Positions 36,342 through 47,097 of a DNA stretch of 64,000 bases are shown here, one piece after another; position 1 is the first letter of the stretch; each line of letters starts with the position of its first letter. The DNA is from Thiomicrorhabdus sp. ZW0627 (GTDB lineage: Bacteria > Pseudomonadota > Gammaproteobacteria > Thiomicrospirales > Thiomicrospiraceae), in the NCBI RefSeq assembly GCF_029767005.1, contig NZ_JARUQR010000004.1, positions 62,517-126,516 of the forward strand, written 5' to 3'. Made by a program: the position numbers and the translations under genes. The notes beneath the pieces are model-generated. The model was given only the letters and a program-made list of their open reading frames with translations. It was not told where the DNA came from and ran no database searches.

Positions 36342-37271
36342 TCAAGCTTTATAGATGTCTTCCACACCTTCCGGTGGGTGGCGATAACGCTTGTAAGACC
36401 ACAGATACTGTTCGGGAGCGATACGGATACACGCCTCGACACCACGGTTCAACGCAGCGGCTGCAACCTCTTCATCTTCACTGGCCACTTCCGGTTCCGC
36501 AGGCAGTACATGCAGACGATAACCTTGCGCCTTCGGCAAGCGCTCCATCACCACAAACAGAAACGCACAGTCCGATTTCTGAATCAGTTTCGAAACCAAT
36601 GTCATGGTTCGGGCCGGACGGCCGAAAAACGGTGCGTAAACACCCCCGCGTTCACCCGGGTCCTGATCGGGTAAAATCGCCGAAAGCTGTTGTGCCTTCA
36701 ACCCCTTCACCAAATCACGTACGCCGCGCATATCGGTTGGAGACAATTTAGCGCCGTAACGACTGCGCGCCTTGACCATAAACGCTTCCACAGAAGGAAT
36801 GTTCGGCGGACGGTAAAGATAGGTCGATTCCTGAGTTGTCGAGGTGTACATGCCGTTGACTTCCCAAGCTCCGATATGCGGCGCCAACAACAATATCCCT
36901 TTATTTTGCGCCCGAGCCTGATCCAAGAACGCTTGTCCCTTAACCTCTTTGATCAACGGCAACAGTTTGGATTCCGGCCAACACCAGGCCGGCCCCAATT
37001 CCGTGACCACCTGACCAAGGTGCATCAAGCTACGCTTGACCAGTTGGCTTTGTTCTTCCGCAGACAACTCAGGGAATGCGACCGCGATATTCTTTTCCGA
37101 AACCCGTTTATTGCTGTTCGGAATCCACCACATCAACAAACCGATCAAACTCCCGAACCAACGGTTCATTCGCAGCGGCATCCAACTGAACACCACCACC
37201 AAACCTTTCAACAGACCACCTAACCAGGCCTGTCGGTTTTGATTCGAATCGCTTTGAGCCCGCTTGCTCAC
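36342..37271 (-). CDS. Lipid A biosynthesis acyltransferase (LpxL/HtrB family)
   Basis: A 309-residue inner-membrane acyltransferase with an N-terminal membrane segment (about 20-50). The catalytic HX4E motif is HIGAWE (His132, Glu137), and DQDPGERGGVYAPFFG matches the second conserved block. Such enzymes add a secondary acyl chain to Kdo2-lipid IV-A at the inner leaflet. Which of LpxL, LpxM or LpxP it equals cannot be settled here. Its start overlaps the ttcA stop (ATGA), so the two are co-translated. Confidence 0.85.
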   Translation of the reverse strand: MSKRAQSDSNQNRQAWLGGLLKGLVVVFSWMPLRMNRWFGSLIGLLMWWIPNSNKRVSEKNIAVAFPELSAEEQSQLVKRSLMHLGQVVTELGPAWCWPESKLLPLIKEVKGQAFLDQARAQNKGILLLAPHIGAWEVNGMYTSTTQESTYLYRPPNIPSVEAFMVKARSRYGAKLSPTDMRGVRDLVKGLKAQQLSAILPDQDPGERGGVYAPFFGRPARTMTLVSKLIQKSDCAFLFVVMERLPKAQGYRLHVLPAEPEVASEDEEVAAAALNRGVEACIRIAPEQYLWSYKRYRHPPEGVEDIYKA

Positions 37272-38122
37272 ATTTCCTCCTCATCGGTTCCGATCACCTT
37301 TTCCGGTACCGGCTCGGCCAATCCTGCCAATCCTTCATAGTTGTCGTCAGCAATCAACGGTTGCATTGCCGTCCACAGGTTAGCGTAAAGGTGTTTGTTC
37401 TTTTTCTCCTGCTCCAACAACAACTGCTTGGTTTCGGCACGCGCCTGAGGTTTGGCGTAACAGGCCGGGCAGTTATCCGGAATCACAGGAAGGTTCGCCG
37501 CTTCGGCGAAGTCGCGTGTCTGGTTTTCACGCACACGCACCAGCGGGCGGATGATACGGATGTCGCCGTCGTCGTTCAGGTAGTGCGCCTTCATGGTACG
37601 CAACTGCCCGGCATTAAAGGCCGACATTATGAAACTCTCCGCCAGATCGTCAAGATGCTGGGCCAATGCCAAAACGTTATACCCTTCACGGCGACAAACC
37701 GTATATAGGATGCCGCGTTTCTGGCGTGCACAGAAACTGCAGAACGAGTCGCCTTTCATGCGTTCTTCGGCCAAGCCAACCATGTCTTCGCTTTCATAGA
37801 AGTAAGGTACTTCCATTTTGGCGCACCACTCTTTCAACGGCGACGGATCAAATCCAGGAATTTCCGGATCAATGGTACAGGCGGCCAGCTCGAATTTGAC
37901 CGGCGCATGGCGTTGCAGGTGTTTGAGAATCACCAACAGGCTCAACGAATCCTTCCCACCGGACAGCCCCAACAGCACACGGTCACCGTCACGCAACATC
38001 TTAAACTGCGCCATCGCGCGTCCGACCGGTTTCATGATCGCTTTCGGCGGTTTGATCCAGTCCTTAGTACGTTCTTTTTTGGTCAGTTTTTCGGGCGTTT
38101 GTTCGCTGTTTGTATCAGTCAT
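37268..38122 (-). CDS. ttcA: tRNA 2-thiocytidine synthetase TtcA
   Basis: A 284-residue ATP-dependent tRNA-thiolating enzyme that modifies C32. The PP-loop SGGKDS is at 54-59. The cysteines that hold the iron-sulfur cluster are Cys128 and Cys131 (FCSFC) plus one in the later NCPACYAKPQ. The frame is open to 38161 through MCKIAF and MKMDG. I choose MTDTNSEQ at 38122 because GGATGG lies about 10 bases upstream and the family starts here. It is divergent from the DUF3616 gene. Confidence 0.93.
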   Translation of the reverse strand: MTDTNSEQTPEKLTKKERTKDWIKPPKAIMKPVGRAMAQFKMLRDGDRVLLGLSGGKDSLSLLVILKHLQRHAPVKFELAACTIDPEIPGFDPSPLKEWCAKMEVPYFYESEDMVGLAEERMKGDSFCSFCARQKRGILYTVCRREGYNVLALAQHLDDLAESFIMSAFNAGQLRTMKAHYLNDDGDIRIIRPLVRVRENQTRDFAEAANLPVIPDNCPACYAKPQARAETKQLLLEQEKKNKHLYANLWTAMQPLIADDNYEGLAGLAEPVPEKVIGTDEEEM

Positions 38123-38203
38123 TGTGTTACCATCCATTTTCATAAACGCTATTTTACACAATCCGCCTTAACCGCGTTTTGCAATATCGCCGGAAGCCCT
38201 ATG

Positions 38204-39220
38204 ATGAATCCAAACAGCCTGTTCCGTTTTCTACCGCTTTTACTTCTGCCTCTGTTCACGAGTGCAAGCGCATCGGATCGTCTGCCGATGGCTCAAATTC
38301 AATCCCAACAGACCTGGTCATTTTCACACACCTTGAAAATCGACAACCAAAACATCAGCGGCATTGTTGTCACGCCGGATTTCATGGCGCTTGCAACCGA
38401 CGAAGGACACCAACTTGAACTGTTCGTTTCCAACAACGGACACTGGCAAAGTGCCAGTGTCATCACACTGACCCAATCCACCGACGAACTGGATATTGAA
38501 GGACTGGCCTGGCAAGAACCTTACCTCTACGCCCTCGGTTCCCACAGTCTGAAACGCAAGAAGCTCAAAGACAATCTCAGCCAGAAAGAAAACCTGAAAC
38601 GTTTGCAACAGGTCGTTAAAGAACCGGCCAGACACCAGCTATTCCGCATAAAACTCAACGCAAAGCTCCAACCTAAGGCAATCGATTCCCTATCGCTCGA
38701 TCCAATGCTGGAACAAGACCCGATCCTGAATCGTTTCATCCAAATTCCCAGTAAAGAGAACGGTATCGATCTGGAAGGCTTGGCAATCGACGATAAAGGA
38801 CGCCTTTTGATTGGCTTCCGTGGCCCGGTCTTACGCGGCAACCATGTTCCAATCCTGCATTTGAAACTGAAAAAAGAAGGCTTTACGGTCAAGAAACCCA
38901 AGATGCTTTACATCCAAACACCAAACGGCGGCGGAATCCGCGGGATAAATGAAACCCCAGCAGGCCTGCTGATTCTGACCGGCGCGGTCGGCGACCAGCT
39001 TATGCCCTATCAGGTCCTGTTATGGAACGGGAAGAATGGATTGGAAGGAAACGATTCAGAAAAGGATATATTACAACCGCTGTGTGAACTACCGGATTCA
39101 AAAGGCAAACCGGAAGGCATCCAGTTCGTTTCGCAGTCCGGTAAACAGATTCAATTCGTCATCGTTCAGGATGGTTTAAGCGACGGTCAGCCGACCGTCT
39201 TTCGTTGCGACCTGCCCTAG
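38204..39220 (+). CDS. DUF3616 secreted protein
   Basis: A 338-residue protein with a clear signal peptide (about 1-22, LLLLPLFTSASASD). The mature part resembles a beta-propeller of the DUF3616/esterase-like family, with repeating blade segments such as ELDIEGLAWQEPYLYALGSH and NGIDLEGLAIDDKGRLLIGFRG. The function is unknown. The open frame reaches back to 37907, but that stretch overlaps ttcA. GGAAG 7 bases before the ATG at 38204 marks the likely start (38201 is also possible). It is convergent with the MOSC gene, 10 bases away. Confidence 0.7.
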   Translation: MNPNSLFRFLPLLLLPLFTSASASDRLPMAQIQSQQTWSFSHTLKIDNQNISGIVVTPDFMALATDEGHQLELFVSNNGHWQSASVITLTQSTDELDIEGLAWQEPYLYALGSHSLKRKKLKDNLSQKENLKRLQQVVKEPARHQLFRIKLNAKLQPKAIDSLSLDPMLEQDPILNRFIQIPSKENGIDLEGLAIDDKGRLLIGFRGPVLRGNHVPILHLKLKKEGFTVKKPKMLYIQTPNGGGIRGINETPAGLLILTGAVGDQLMPYQVLLWNGKNGLEGNDSEKDILQPLCELPDSKGKPEGIQFVSQSGKQIQFVIVQDGLSDGQPTVFRCDLP

Positions 39221-39230
39221 AAGGCACCAC

Positions 39231-39920
39231 TTACAATGAATGCTTGGCGTGGTCGGTAAGAAGGTTGTGAATACTTTTTTTCCAAGCCAGAGACAATGCC
39301 GGATGATCTTCGGCCGCACGTAAAAGATGCCAATCTTTTTCGGATTTATGAAACTGTCTCGCCAAAAACAGATCTTTGATGGAAATCCGACTGTAGCCAT
39401 GAGAAAGTTCGACCTCCATCGGCAACCAGGTGACCGGATCGCCCTTCTGCAAGATGCCTTCCTGTAGCACACGGCAATAGAAGCCGACCCGGCCGCTTTC
39501 GGAATAGTTGTTCAGGAAGTTACCGGCCGCACTCCAAGTCGGAACGCTTTTGACGTGCTCGCCCAACTTCCAGCAAGGCGAACGCGGCTGAGTCACTTCC
39601 AGCAACACACTGCCCACCTGAAGATGGTCGCCAAGACAGATTTGAGTTTCGTCAATACCGGAAATGGTCAGGTTCTCACCCAGAAAACCATAGGGTTCAT
39701 GAATATGGAACAGCTTGTAGTTGTCGGCGGGCATCACAAACACGGCTTTGTCGAAGCCGCCGTGATTTTTCAGATCAGCCTGTTCGTCTTCATCCAACCC
39801 CATAAGGCCGACATGAACCAAACCGTGAACCGGCGACTTATATAACCCCGAAGAGGTCGCATCACCGTCTTTCCATTGGTGACGCTCAACTTTACCGACA
39901 TTAACTGAAATCAGCTCCAT
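39231..39920 (-). CDS. MOSC domain protein (YiiM-like)
   Basis: A 229-residue protein with a MOSC fold. It has the conserved NHGGFDKAVFVMPADNY (residues about 53-69), SGIDETQICLGDHLQVGSVLLEVTQPRSPCWKL with the single conserved Cys, and a YiiM-type C-terminal extension. MOSC proteins handle sulfur or molybdenum cofactor; YiiM-type members reduce N-hydroxylated substrates. The Cys is expected to bind the cofactor. It lies 20 bases after the TauE gene on the same strand. Confidence 0.85.
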   Translation of the reverse strand: MELISVNVGKVERHQWKDGDATSSGLYKSPVHGLVHVGLMGLDEDEQADLKNHGGFDKAVFVMPADNYKLFHIHEPYGFLGENLTISGIDETQICLGDHLQVGSVLLEVTQPRSPCWKLGEHVKSVPTWSAAGNFLNNYSESGRVGFYCRVLQEGILQKGDPVTWLPMEVELSHGYSRISIKDLFLARQFHKSEKDWHLLRAAEDHPALSLAWKKSIHNLLTDHAKHSL

Positions 39921-39940
39921 AACACCCCGCTTTCAGGGGC

Positions 39941-40705
39941 TTAGAAAAGCCCCGGTAGATTTTTGTAGAGGATAAACGCCCCCATCAGAATCAGGAATAC
40001 AGCAAACCCTTTTTTGAGTTGCTCTTGGTTTATCTTACTGCTAATTTTGTGACCTAGCCAGCCTCCGACGATACCGATCACCGCAAAAATCCAAATGATC
40101 GACCAGTCCAAAGACAAATTCAACGAATCCAACACCTTCAGGTAACTGACGAAACCGGCAAATGATTTGATTGCAATGATCACCAGACTGGTTCCCACCG
40201 CCAGACGCATCGACAGCCCGCCAAGCAGCACCAACGCAGGAATGATCAGGAAGCCGCCGCCGACACCGACCAGACCGGTAATCGCGCCAACGACAAAGCC
40301 GTCCACGGCGATCTTACCCATCGCACGTTCGGTGTGCTCATGTTCGGCATCGCCCAACTTCATCGGTTTGAACATCAAGTAAGAGGCACTCAACAACAGT
40401 GCCGAGAACACCAACATCTGGATGGCGTCGCTGACATAGTGAGCACCCCAGGCACCCACAGCGGCACCCGCCATTCCCGGCACCCCAAACAACACCACCG
40501 TGCGCCACTTCACCAGCTTCTGCAACGCATAAGGAATCGCGGAGAACAGACTGATCACACCCACGATCATCAAGGAACCGGCAATCGCCACTTTGGTCTC
40601 TTGGCCAACAATGTAGGTTAATACCGGAACCGTCAGAATCGAACCGCCCGAACCGAGCAAACCAAGCGTCAAACCAATCAATAAAGCGCCTATCCAAGCT
40701 AGCAT
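39941..40705 (-). CDS. TauE/SafE (DUF81) membrane transporter
   Basis: A 254-residue protein with about eight transmembrane helices. The two family repeats carry GLLGSGGSILTVPVL near the N-terminus and GLVGVGGGFLIIPALVLLGG near the middle. The family exports sulfite or sulfonates and related anions. A role in sulfur metabolism would suit this kind of organism but is not shown by the sequence. It lies 3 bases after trmA on the same strand and precedes the MOSC gene. Confidence 0.82.
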   Translation of the reverse strand: MLAWIGALLIGLTLGLLGSGGSILTVPVLTYIVGQETKVAIAGSLMIVGVISLFSAIPYALQKLVKWRTVVLFGVPGMAGAAVGAWGAHYVSDAIQMLVFSALLLSASYLMFKPMKLGDAEHEHTERAMGKIAVDGFVVGAITGLVGVGGGFLIIPALVLLGGLSMRLAVGTSLVIIAIKSFAGFVSYLKVLDSLNLSLDWSIIWIFAVIGIVGGWLGHKISSKINQEQLKKGFAVFLILMGAFILYKNLPGLF

Positions 40706-40708
40706 TGT

Positions 40709-41815
40709 TTATTCCTTATCGTTGTTTTTACGTTTCAAAAAGACACCGCTTTCAATATGGTGTGTATAAGGGAACTGGTCGAACAGAGCCGATTCCACCA
40801 TGTCGTGCGTCGCCGAAATCGCTTCCAAATCACGCGCTAGCGTCTCCGGGTTACAAGAGATATACAGGATATGGTCGTATTCGGTCACCATCTTGCGCGT
40901 CAGGTCGTCCAGACCGGCACGCGGCGGATCGACCAGCATCGCCTGAAAATCATAGCTCGGCAAATCCACATCTTTAAGACGGTTGAAAGACTGACCCTGC
41001 AACGCCAGAGAAACCTCTTCCGCCGCCATTTTGAGAATGGTCAGGTTCTCCACGCCGTTGGCGGCGATATTGAATTGTGCCGACTGAACCGAAGTCTTGG
41101 AGATTTCCGTCGCCAAAACTCTGCGGAACTTGTCCGCCAACGCAATCGAAAAGTTTCCGTTACCGCAGTACAGCTCGATCAAATCGCCTTGACCGTCCAG
41201 ATATTTGTCGCACATCTGGCGCGCCCAACCCAACATCTTCTGCGCCACAAACGCATTCGGCTGGGTAAAGCTGTTTTCCACCTGCTGGTAGATGAATTCC
41301 TTGCCGTCCACCTGTAGCTTCTCAACCACATAGTCCTTATCCAACAGAATTTTCTGCTTACGGGCACGTCCAATCACATGATCGATCGGCAAGCTTTGCT
41401 TAAGTTTGGCAACGGAATCCAACCAGGCCTGGTCACCTTCAATCTGGCGTCGATAGATCAACGTAACCAACATCTCGCCGCTCAAGGTCGCCAGAAAATC
41501 AACCTGAAACAACTTCAAACGCAACGCCGGATCGGCCACGATTTCAGCCATCAGCTTCGGCATCAGTTCGTCAATCGCCTTAATCGCCATCGGACACGAC
41601 TTGATCGCCACCTTCTCGCGGGTCTCGGAGTTGAACATGATGTAATCGGTTTCATCCCCTTCATGCCAAATACGGAACTCGGCACGGGCACGATAGTTCG
41701 ATGCAGGTGATTCAAACACCTGAAGATTAGGCAAACTCGGCAACAACGCGTTTAAGCGTGTGACTTTTTCTTCGAGTTGTGAGGCATACTGTTCCGGAAA
41801 GACTTGGCAGAGCAT
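40709..41815 (-). CDS. trmA: tRNA (uracil-5-)-methyltransferase TrmA
   Basis: A 368-residue enzyme making ribothymidine at tRNA position 54. The SAM site is [17 protein letters not shown], the DPPRAGLDD motif is present, and the catalytic Cys is in [15 protein letters not shown] near residue 325. It has no TRAM domain, as expected for TrmA rather than RlmD. It is divergent from metH, with a 279-base gap between them. Confidence 0.95.
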   Translation of the reverse strand: MLCQVFPEQYASQLEEKVTRLNALLPSLPNLQVFESPASNYRARAEFRIWHEGDETDYIMFNSETREKVAIKSCPMAIKAIDELMPKLMAEIVADPALRLKLFQVDFLATLSGEMLVTLIYRRQIEGDQAWLDSVAKLKQSLPIDHVIGRARKQKILLDKDYVVEKLQVDGKEFIYQQVENSFTQPNAFVAQKMLGWARQMCDKYLDGQGDLIELYCGNGNFSIALADKFRRVLATEISKTSVQSAQFNIAANGVENLTILKMAAEEVSLALQGQSFNRLKDVDLPSYDFQAMLVDPPRAGLDDLTRKMVTEYDHILYISCNPETLARDLEAISATHDMVESALFDQFPYTHHIESGVFLKRKNNDKE

Positions 41816-42094
41816 GGCGCATCCATTATTTCGTGATTAAAGCAAAATTAAAGGCGGCAATTATACTTGATTAAACAACGGCTTTCCGTCGTTTTATCCA
41901 GCAAGGCCGTTCCCGATTACGAGCGTCAACCGCGCGCTTTGAATACCTCCCCCTCAAGCCCGCTAAACTTTATGCAATTACCTTAAAGTATTCATGGTAT
42001 TAACACAATCCAAATTCCACGCGCAAATTAGTGCTTACAACATAAATCGGTTAAAATACGCCGATTAAAATTTAAGCTATCTACGGAAACCCCA

Positions 42095-45000
42095 ATGAGT
42101 CAACGAACAGAACGTCTTCAAAATCTAAAATCCCTTCTGCAAGAACGCATTATGGTGCTGGACGGTGCCATGGGAACGATGATTCAGGACAAGCACCTGA
42201 GCGAAGAAGATTTTCGTGGAGAGCGTTTTGCCGACTATCACATGGATATCAAAGGCAACAACGATATTCTGGTCATCACCAAGCCGGACGTGATTCGTGA
42301 CATTCATCTTGAGTTCCTGCGCAAAGGCGTCGACATTCTGGAGACCAACTCCTTCAACGCCACCACCATCGCGCAGGCCGACTACGACATGCAGGAGTAT
42401 GTCAGCGAAATCAACCTGGCGGCCGCCAAAGTGGCGCGCGAAGCGTGTGACATCGCCGAAGCCGAAGACGGCAAGCCGCGTTTTGTCACCGGGGTTTTGG
42501 GGCCGACAAACCGTACCGCCTCGATCTCGCCGGACGTCAACGACCCAGGCTTCCGTAACACCTCATTCGACGAACTGGTCACCGCATACAAACAGGCCAC
42601 TCATGCTTTGCTTGAAGGTGGCGTAGACACCATTCTGATCGAAACCATTTTCGACACACTGAACGCTAAAGCGGCTATTTTCGCGGTTAAAGAAGTGGAA
42701 ACAGAAGTCGGTTACGAAGTGCCGATCATGCTTTCCGGTACCATCACCGACGCGTCCGGACGTACGCTTTCCGGTCAGACCACCGAAGCGTTCTACAACG
42801 CCGTCGCTCATGCGGAACCTCTGTCCGTCGGTCTGAACTGTGCCTTGGGGCCTGAAGAACTGCGCCCTTACGTCGAAGAATTGAGCCGCGTTTGCGAAAC
42901 CTTTGTTTCCGTTCACCCGAACGCCGGTCTGCCGAACGAATTCGGTGAATACGACGAATCGCCGGAACAGATGGCCGAAGAGATTAAAGTCTGGGCAGAA
43001 AGAGGCTGGATCAACATCATCGGTGGTTGCTGTGGAACCACGCCGGATCACGTTCAGGCCATGGCCAACGCCGCACAGGCATACCCTCGCCGTGCCCTGC
43101 CGGAAATCCAACCGGCCTGTCGCCTATCCGGTCTTGAACCTCTGAACATCGACGAAAGCTCGCTTTTCGTCAACGTCGGTGAGCGTAACAACGTCACCGG
43201 TTCGGCCAAATTCAAGCGTCTGATCATTGAAGAGAACTACGAAGAAGCGATTGAAATCGCCGTGAAACAGGTGGAAGACGGCGCCCAGATCATCGACGTC
43301 AACATGGACGAAGGGATGCTCGACGCCAAAGCGTGCATGGTGCGTTTCCTGAACCTGTTGGCTTCGGAACCGGAAGCGTCGCGCGTACCGATCATGATCG
43401 ACTCCTCTAAATGGGACGTTATTGAAGCCGGTCTGAAATGCATTCAAGGTAAAGGGGTGGTCAACTCCATCTCTTTGAAAGAAGGTGAAGAAGCCTTCAT
43501 CAAACACGCCAAGCTGGTCAAACAGTACGGTGCGGCCGCCATCGTCATGGCGTTTGACGAAACCGGACAGGCGGATACGCTTGAGCGCAAGATTGAAATC
43601 TGTGAACGCTCCTACCGAGTTCTGGTCGATAAAGTCGGCTTCCTGCCGCAGGACATCATTTTCGACCCGAACATTTTCGCAGTGGCGACCGGTATCGAAG
43701 AACACAACAACTACGGTATGGATTTCATCAATGCCGTCACCTGGATCAAAAAGAACCTGCCGCACGCCAAGATTTCCGGTGGGGTTTCCAACGTCTCCTT
43801 CTCGTTCCGAGGCAACAATCCGGTTCGTGAAGCGATCCACTCGGTCTTCCTGTACTACGCGATCAAGGAAGGTATGGACATGGGTATCGTCAACGCCGGA
43901 CAGATGGCGATCTACGACGACTTGCCTGAAAAACTGCGCCTAGCAGTCGAAGACGTTATCCTGAACAAAGACCCAGACGCCGGTGAAAGACTGCTAGAAG
44001 TGGCCGAAGAATTCCGTGGCGACGGTACGGCCGCCGGCAAGGTGCACGACACCGCTTGGCGTGACGAGTCGGTCGAAAAACGTCTTGAACATGCGCTGGT
44101 CAAAGGGATCACAGACTACATCGAAGCCGATACCGAAGAGGCCTACCAGAAACTTGGTTCTGCCCTATTGGTTATTGAAGGGCCATTGATGGACGGCATG
44201 AACGTGGTCGGCGACCTGTTCGGTTCCGGAAAGATGTTCCTGCCGCAGGTGGTCAAATCCGCCCGCGTCATGAAGCGCGCCGTGGCCTATCTTGATCCGT
44301 ACTTGCTGGCGCAAAAAGCCGAAGGTCAAGCCAACGGTAAGATTGTCATGGCAACCGTTAAGGGCGACGTTCACGACATCGGTAAGAACATCGTCGGCGT
44401 GGTACTGCAATGTAACAACTTCGAGGTTATCGACCTCGGCGTTATGGTTCCGGCCGAGAAGATTCTGGACACCGCCGTCGAACAAGGCGCGAACGTCATC
44501 GGACTTTCCGGTTTGATCACCCCGTCTCTGGAAGAGATGGTCAACGTCGCCAAGCTGATGAAAGAACGCAACATGGATCTGCCGCTGTTGATCGGTGGTG
44601 CCACCACGTCCAAAGCGCACACGGCAGTCAAGATCGAACCGCAATACGATCATCCTGTGGTCTATGTTAAAGATGCTTCGCGTGCGGTTGGTGTTGCGCA
44701 GAGTCTGATCTCCAACGACCTGAAAGTCGATTTCGCCGCCAAAATCCGCGCCGAATACGAACAGGTTCGTGAAGAACGTAAAGCGCGTGCCGCACAGGTC
44801 AAGCGTATTCCGGTAAACAAAGCGCGTGAGAACCCGGCACTAACTGAACAGGCCTGGTCAGAATTCACACCGGTTAAACCGACCTTCCTGGGTACAAAAG
44901 TGTTGGAAGACTTCCCGCTTGAGAAACTGGTCGAGCGTTTCGACTGGTCGCCGTTCTTCCAGTCTTGGGAACTGCACGGTTTGTACCCTCGCATTCTGGA

Positions 45001-45805
45001 CGACAAGGTCGTCGGTGAAGAAGCGCGCAAGGTGTTCGCAGATGCGCAGGAGATGCTGAAACAGATCATCGACGAGAAGTGGCTGACCGCCAAAGCGGTC
45101 TACGGTTTCTATCCGGCCAACCGCGTCGGCGACGACATCGAAGTCTATACGGACGAATCGCGCACCCAAGTACTGCATACCTTCCACCACCTGCGTCAGC
45201 AGGCGGAGAAGAAACGCGGCGGCGCCAACAACTGTCTGTCTGACTTCATCGCACCTAAGGAAACCGGCGTGGCCGACTACATCGGTTTCTTCGCGGTGAC
45301 GGCCGGTATCGGCATCGACGAACACATCGAACGCTTTGAAGCGGCGCACGACGACTACCGCTCGATCATGCTCAAGGCACTGGCCGACCGTTTCGCCGAA
45401 GCCTTTGCCGAAACCCTGCATGAGATCGTACGTAAAGAAGATTGGGGCTACGCGCCGGAAGAGAATCTGGACAACGAAGACCTGATCCGCGAACGCTATC
45501 AGGGCATCCGTCCGGCGGCCGGTTATCCGGCATGCCCGGATCACACCGAGAAAGGCACGATTTGGGAACTGTTGAAACCGGATACCGCCATCGGTCTGGA
45601 CATCACCGAAAGCTTCGCGATGACTCCAACCGCCGCGGTTTCAGGGACCTACTTCGCGCATCCGGAAAGCCGCTACTTCGGTGTCGGTTCGCTTGGACGC
45701 GACCAAGTTGAAGACTACGCCCACCGCAAAGGCTGGACGATCGAAGAAACCGAAAAATGGCTTGCACCAAACCTGGGTTACGATCCGGAAGATTTTGCGC
45801 AGTAG
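42095..45805 (+). CDS. metH: Cobalamin-dependent methionine synthase
   Basis: A complete 1236-residue four-module enzyme. A homocysteine domain has zinc ligands in GLNCALG and [11 protein letters not shown] pterin (methyl-tetrahydrofolate) domain begins near [16 protein letters not shown]. The cobalamin domain has the lower-ligand His at about 760 in DVHDIGKN, and a C-terminal SAM-binding reactivation domain follows ([15 protein letters not shown]). It makes methionine from homocysteine. I looked for a cobalamin riboswitch in the upstream gap and saw none. It lies just left of an AT-rich insert. Confidence 0.97.
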   Translation: MSQRTERLQNLKSLLQERIMVLDGAMGTMIQDKHLSEEDFRGERFADYHMDIKGNNDILVITKPDVIRDIHLEFLRKGVDILETNSFNATTIAQADYDMQEYVSEINLAAAKVAREACDIAEAEDGKPRFVTGVLGPTNRTASISPDVNDPGFRNTSFDELVTAYKQATHALLEGGVDTILIETIFDTLNAKAAIFAVKEVETEVGYEVPIMLSGTITDASGRTLSGQTTEAFYNAVAHAEPLSVGLNCALGPEELRPYVEELSRVCETFVSVHPNAGLPNEFGEYDESPEQMAEEIKVWAERGWINIIGGCCGTTPDHVQAMANAAQAYPRRALPEIQPACRLSGLEPLNIDESSLFVNVGERNNVTGSAKFKRLIIEENYEEAIEIAVKQVEDGAQIIDVNMDEGMLDAKACMVRFLNLLASEPEASRVPIMIDSSKWDVIEAGLKCIQGKGVVNSISLKEGEEAFIKHAKLVKQYGAAAIVMAFDETGQADTLERKIEICERSYRVLVDKVGFLPQDIIFDPNIFAVATGIEEHNNYGMDFINAVTWIKKNLPHAKISGGVSNVSFSFRGNNPVREAIHSVFLYYAIKEGMDMGIVNAGQMAIYDDLPEKLRLAVEDVILNKDPDAGERLLEVAEEFRGDGTAAGKVHDTAWRDESVEKRLEHALVKGITDYIEADTEEAYQKLGSALLVIEGPLMDGMNVVGDLFGSGKMFLPQVVKSARVMKRAVAYLDPYLLAQKAEGQANGKIVMATVKGDVHDIGKNIVGVVLQCNNFEVIDLGVMVPAEKILDTAVEQGANVIGLSGLITPSLEEMVNVAKLMKERNMDLPLLIGGATTSKAHTAVKIEPQYDHPVVYVKDASRAVGVAQSLISNDLKVDFAAKIRAEYEQVREERKARAAQVKRIPVNKARENPALTEQAWSEFTPVKPTFLGTKVLEDFPLEKLVERFDWSPFFQSWELHGLYPRILDDKVVGEEARKVFADAQEMLKQIIDEKWLTAKAVYGFYPANRVGDDIEVYTDESRTQVLHTFHHLRQQAEKKRGGANNCLSDFIAPKETGVADYIGFFAVTAGIGIDEHIERFEAAHDDYRSIMLKALADRFAEAFAETLHEIVRKEDWGYAPEENLDNEDLIRERYQGIRPAAGYPACPDHTEKGTIWELLKPDTAIGLDITESFAMTPTAAVSGTYFAHPESRYFGVGSLGRDQVEDYAHRKGWTIEETEKWLAPNLGYDPEDFAQ

Positions 45806-45984
45806 GATTGAACCGGAGAGAACATAAAGGTTTAATACATTTGTGACGGTACGTTTTTGACTCCCATATTTATGCTTTCAAAAAGATTATCCCTTTTCAA
45901 TTAAAGTTAAACATACAAACTAATCTTAGTTTGACTTAATTAAGCATGAATTTTATGGGCACAATAATTATTAGGAATTAAACA

Positions 45985-47097
45985 TTGAGTGACCATAAAT
46001 TAAAACCTGTTATAGACTCAGATCAACTTTCGGAATTGCGTCTTGAGGGATATAAATCGATAGCAAAATGTGACCTCGATTTATCTATGCTCAATGTATT
46101 AATTGGAGCTAACGGAGCGGGTAAGTCAAATTTTATTAGCTTTTTTCGCTTAATACGTAGAATCTTAGACGAAAGATTACAACTTACCGTCAGTGAACAA
46201 GGTGGACCAGATGCTTTATTGCATTATGGACGTAAGAATACAGAACAAATATCTGTCGAACTGCGATTTGGTGATAATGGATATAACTTTAAATTAAAGC
46301 CTACACAAGATAACCGAATGATGTTCGCGCATGAAGCTTTGTGGTGGACAGGCCATGGGGACTGGCGCGCAGCCTCTGGTCATTTTGAGTCTTATGCTGA
46401 AGATCAAAAACGTAAAACGCGTATTTACAAATTCGTGGTACCAGCAATGCGTGGCTGGCTTGTTTATCACTTTCACGATACAAGTGCGTCAGCGAAGGTT
46501 AAACAGATACACGGCATTAACGACAATATTTACCTTAAAGAAGATGCAAGCAATCTCGCGGCATTCCTTAATCGCCTTAAAACCCAACACGAGTCTCACT
46601 ACAAACGAATTGTAAAAACGGTTCAGTTAGTCGCTCCTTTTTTCGGTGACTTTATTCTTAGACCTACTATTGCCAACCCTGAAATGATTCAATTGGAATG
46701 GGTTGAACGTAACCAAGACACCCCATTTACTGCTAGTGCTCTATCAGATGGAACATTGCGTTTTATTTGTCTTGCAACCGTATTATTGCAGCCTGATGAA
46801 CTTTGCCCAGCGACAATATTGATTGATGAACCAGAGTTAGGGTTACACCCATATGCAATTACCGTTTTAGGTTCCTTAATGCGTACGGCCGCAGAAAAGC
46901 ATCAATTAATAATTTCTACTCAATCTGTCGAACTGCTTAACCAGTTTGAAGTCGAAGACGTTATTATTGTGGACAAAAAAGAGGGGTCCTCTACCTTTAA
47001 ACGACTAGATTCTGAGGAATTAGAAACTTGGCTTGAGGATTATAGTCTTGGTGAACTTTGGACTAAAAATTTACTAGGTGGGAGACCGTCTAGATGA
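45985..47097 (+). CDS. AAA family ATPase (AAA_21-like), probable defence partner
   Basis: A 370-residue ABC/SMC-like ATPase. Walker A is GANGAGKS (41-48), the signature-like LSDGTLRF is at 253-260, and Walker B is ILIDEPELGLHP (about 279-289). There is no membrane segment. It has the compact layout of the OLD/RloA-like ATPases found in phage-defence operons. The start is TTG at 45985, supported by TAGGAA 8 bases upstream and a stop just before; no ATG fits. It overlaps the DUF4276 gene by ATGA, so both are made together. The DNA is clearly more AT-rich than metH and rsgA, suggesting transfer. Confidence 0.8.
   Translation: MSDHKLKPVIDSDQLSELRLEGYKSIAKCDLDLSMLNVLIGANGAGKSNFISFFRLIRRILDERLQLTVSEQGGPDALLHYGRKNTEQISVELRFGDNGYNFKLKPTQDNRMMFAHEALWWTGHGDWRAASGHFESYAEDQKRKTRIYKFVVPAMRGWLVYHFHDTSASAKVKQIHGINDNIYLKEDASNLAAFLNRLKTQHESHYKRIVKTVQLVAPFFGDFILRPTIANPEMIQLEWVERNQDTPFTASALSDGTLRFICLATVLLQPDELCPATILIDEPELGLHPYAITVLGSLMRTAAEKHQLIISTQSVELLNQFEVEDVIIVDKKEGSSTFKRLDSEELETWLEDYSLGELWTKNLLGGRPSR

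Noticed and set aside
37907-38203. A long N-terminal extension of the DUF3616 protein
   Set aside because: It runs antisense through ttcA, and the signal peptide begins only at 38204 with a ribosome site.
41816-42094. Cobalamin riboswitch upstream of metH
   Set aside because: I searched this gap for the B12-box and found no match; it looks like an ordinary divergent promoter region.
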